DNA of 7,471 nucleotides, from assembly GCA_023425455.1 (NCBI GenBank), contig JAFACP010000010.1:1-7471 (forward strand). Reading direction: 5' to 3'. Under the pieces are notes generated by a model. That model was given only the letters and a program-made list of their open reading frames with translations, did not search any database and had not been told where the DNA came from. How positions within the stretch are numbered: position 1 is the first letter of the stretch; every line of letters starts with the position of its first letter. Position numbers and translations under genes: made by a program. This stretch comes from Pseudomonadota bacterium (GTDB lineage Bacteria > Pseudomonadota > Gammaproteobacteria > Enterobacterales > Enterobacteriaceae). Below, piece by piece: positions 6,954 to 7,471 of the stretch.

Positions 6954-7471
6954 ACTCCTCCAGCATCTGTTGTCCACTGTACGCTTTACGGCTGCGGGTG
7001 CGGAACGATTCCAGGTCAGTGGCAAAAACGGCCTGCGCGATGTCGGCCTTCGGCAGCTGCACCAGCGGCAGAACCTCGTCTTCACTGAACGTTTTACCGC
7101 CGGATTTTTCCAGCACTTCCCGCGCCGCGTCGCTGTGGGTGGCAATCACCGGCACGCCGATTGACAGCGCCTCACAGAGGATCAGCGGGTAGTTATCCAC
7201 CCGGGAGCTAAACACCAGCGCGTCCATCTCATTCAGGGCGCTCATCAGCTTGCGTTTGTCGGTCTCAAAGCCGTGGTTAACCACGTTCTTCCCCTCGAAC
7301 GGTGAGAACTTGCCGAAGGTGTGCAGCTCAATGCGCTCGCCGAGCGCCATCATGTCGCGGACCAGCTGCTGATTCGTTTTGCCGTCATAGCGCAGATCGT
7401 GCGCCACCACCGCGATTTTCGGTTTACCGGTGGTCTGCGCCACCGGCTCCAGCTCCGCCAGAATGGCTTCG
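6928..7471 (-). CDS. wcaC: Colanic acid glycosyltransferase WcaC (GT4), C-terminal part, truncated by window edge
   Basis: This is the C-terminal 180 residues of WcaC, a cytoplasmic GT-B (GT4) glycosyltransferase that is about 405 aa in E. coli. It is thought to add galactose to the colanic acid repeat unit. The frame is open to the right edge (EAILAELEPVAQTTGKPK are the first visible residues). The GTG at 7443 is an internal valine codon, not a start. The visible part is the donor-binding Rossmann domain: KIAVVAHDLRYDGK, the acidic motif in SSRVDNYPLILCEALSIG (around 7150-7206), then GVPVIATHSDAAREVL. The usual GT4 E-X7-E appears as D-X7-E (D codon 7195-7197, E codon 7171-7173). It stops with TAG at 6928, 26 bp inside wcaD. 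The residues before 7471 lie outside the window; the gene is otherwise intact. Confidence 0.94.
   Translation of the reverse strand, partial: EAILAELEPVAQTTGKPKIAVVAHDLRYDGKTNQQLVRDMMALGERIELHTFGKFSPFEGKNVVNHGFETDKRKLMSALNEMDALVFSSRVDNYPLILCEALSIGVPVIATHSDAAREVLEKSGGKTFSEDEVLPLVQLPKADIAQAVFATDLESFRTRSRKAYSGQQMLEEYVSFYQNL
6955..6961 (-). promoter_or_regulatory. Shine-Dalgarno site of wcaD inside wcaC
   Basis: A strong GGAGGAG lies within the 3' coding part of wcaC and decides the wcaD start at 6953. Its 3' end is only 1 nt from the ATG; pairing through the first GGAG would give 4 nt. The site is close but consistent with reinitiation by ribosomes finishing wcaC. Confidence 0.7.

Noticed and set aside
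6954..7145. An upstream start for wcaD giving a 470-aa protein.
   Set aside because: The extra 64 residues are basic, cysteine- and tryptophan-rich shadow of wcaC, whereas the ATG at 6953 has a strong ribosome site and begins the known WcaD N-terminus.
7441..7443. GTG as a possible start of a short 171-aa gene at the right edge.
   Set aside because: The frame continues open to the window edge with WcaC-like sequence, so this is an internal valine of a gene truncated by the window.
1..7471. Search for an operon promoter, JUMPstart/ops element, terminators, insertion sequences, CRISPR repeats, tRNAs or a hidden novel system.
   Set aside because: All gaps are 21 bp or shorter and coding is continuous on one strand. 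I saw no hairpin followed by a T-run, no direct repeat array and no transposase. The known regulatory leader of this operon lies upstream of wza, outside the window.

Overview
The window is an internal piece of the colanic acid (M-antigen) exopolysaccharide operon of an Enterobacteriaceae bacterium, read entirely on the minus strand. Every gene is recognisable from the E. coli K-12 order, and here they run in transcription order from the right edge to the left: wcaC (3' part only) - wcaD - wcaE - wcaF - gmd - fcl (wcaG) - gmm (wcaH) - wcaI - cpsB/manC (5' part only). Protein lengths match K-12 closely (Gmd 373, Fcl 321, WcaI 407 and WcaE 248 aa). The proteins are not identical to K-12 as I remember it, and third positions are GC-rich in most genes. 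I therefore place it near Escherichia, Salmonella, Citrobacter or Enterobacter but not in E. coli K-12 itself, and I cannot name the genus.

Right part (about 4404-7471) is the assembly module: a GT4 glycosyltransferase (WcaC), the Wzy-type membrane polymerase (WcaD), a GT2 glycosyltransferase (WcaE) and a hexapeptide-repeat O-acetyltransferase (WcaF). Centre (about 1811-4382) is the nucleotide-sugar module: Gmd and Fcl convert GDP-mannose to GDP-L-fucose, and Gmm hydrolyses GDP-mannose. Left part (1-1814) has the fucosyltransferase-type GT4 protein WcaI, then the start of CpsB, which makes the GDP-mannose that feeds Gmd.

The genes are packed without promoter-sized gaps. The junctions are: wcaC/wcaD 26-bp overlap, wcaD/wcaE 11 bp, wcaE/wcaF 16 bp, wcaF/gmd 21 bp, gmd/fcl 2 bp, fcl/gmm 2 bp, gmm/wcaI 4-bp ATGA overlap, wcaI/cpsB 3 bp. 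This fits one long transcript with translational coupling. The operon's promoter and its RfaH/ops (JUMPstart) element lie upstream of wza and are not in this window. I see no RNA gene, mobile element, CRISPR array, terminator or pseudogene, and no non-coding stretch longer than 21 bp.

I found no undescribed system. The points worth a second look are modest: a sharp drop in GC centred on wcaD, uneven divergence between neighbouring proteins (WcaE high, WcaD low), a short C-terminal extension of WcaF before tandem stops, and a few active-site details.
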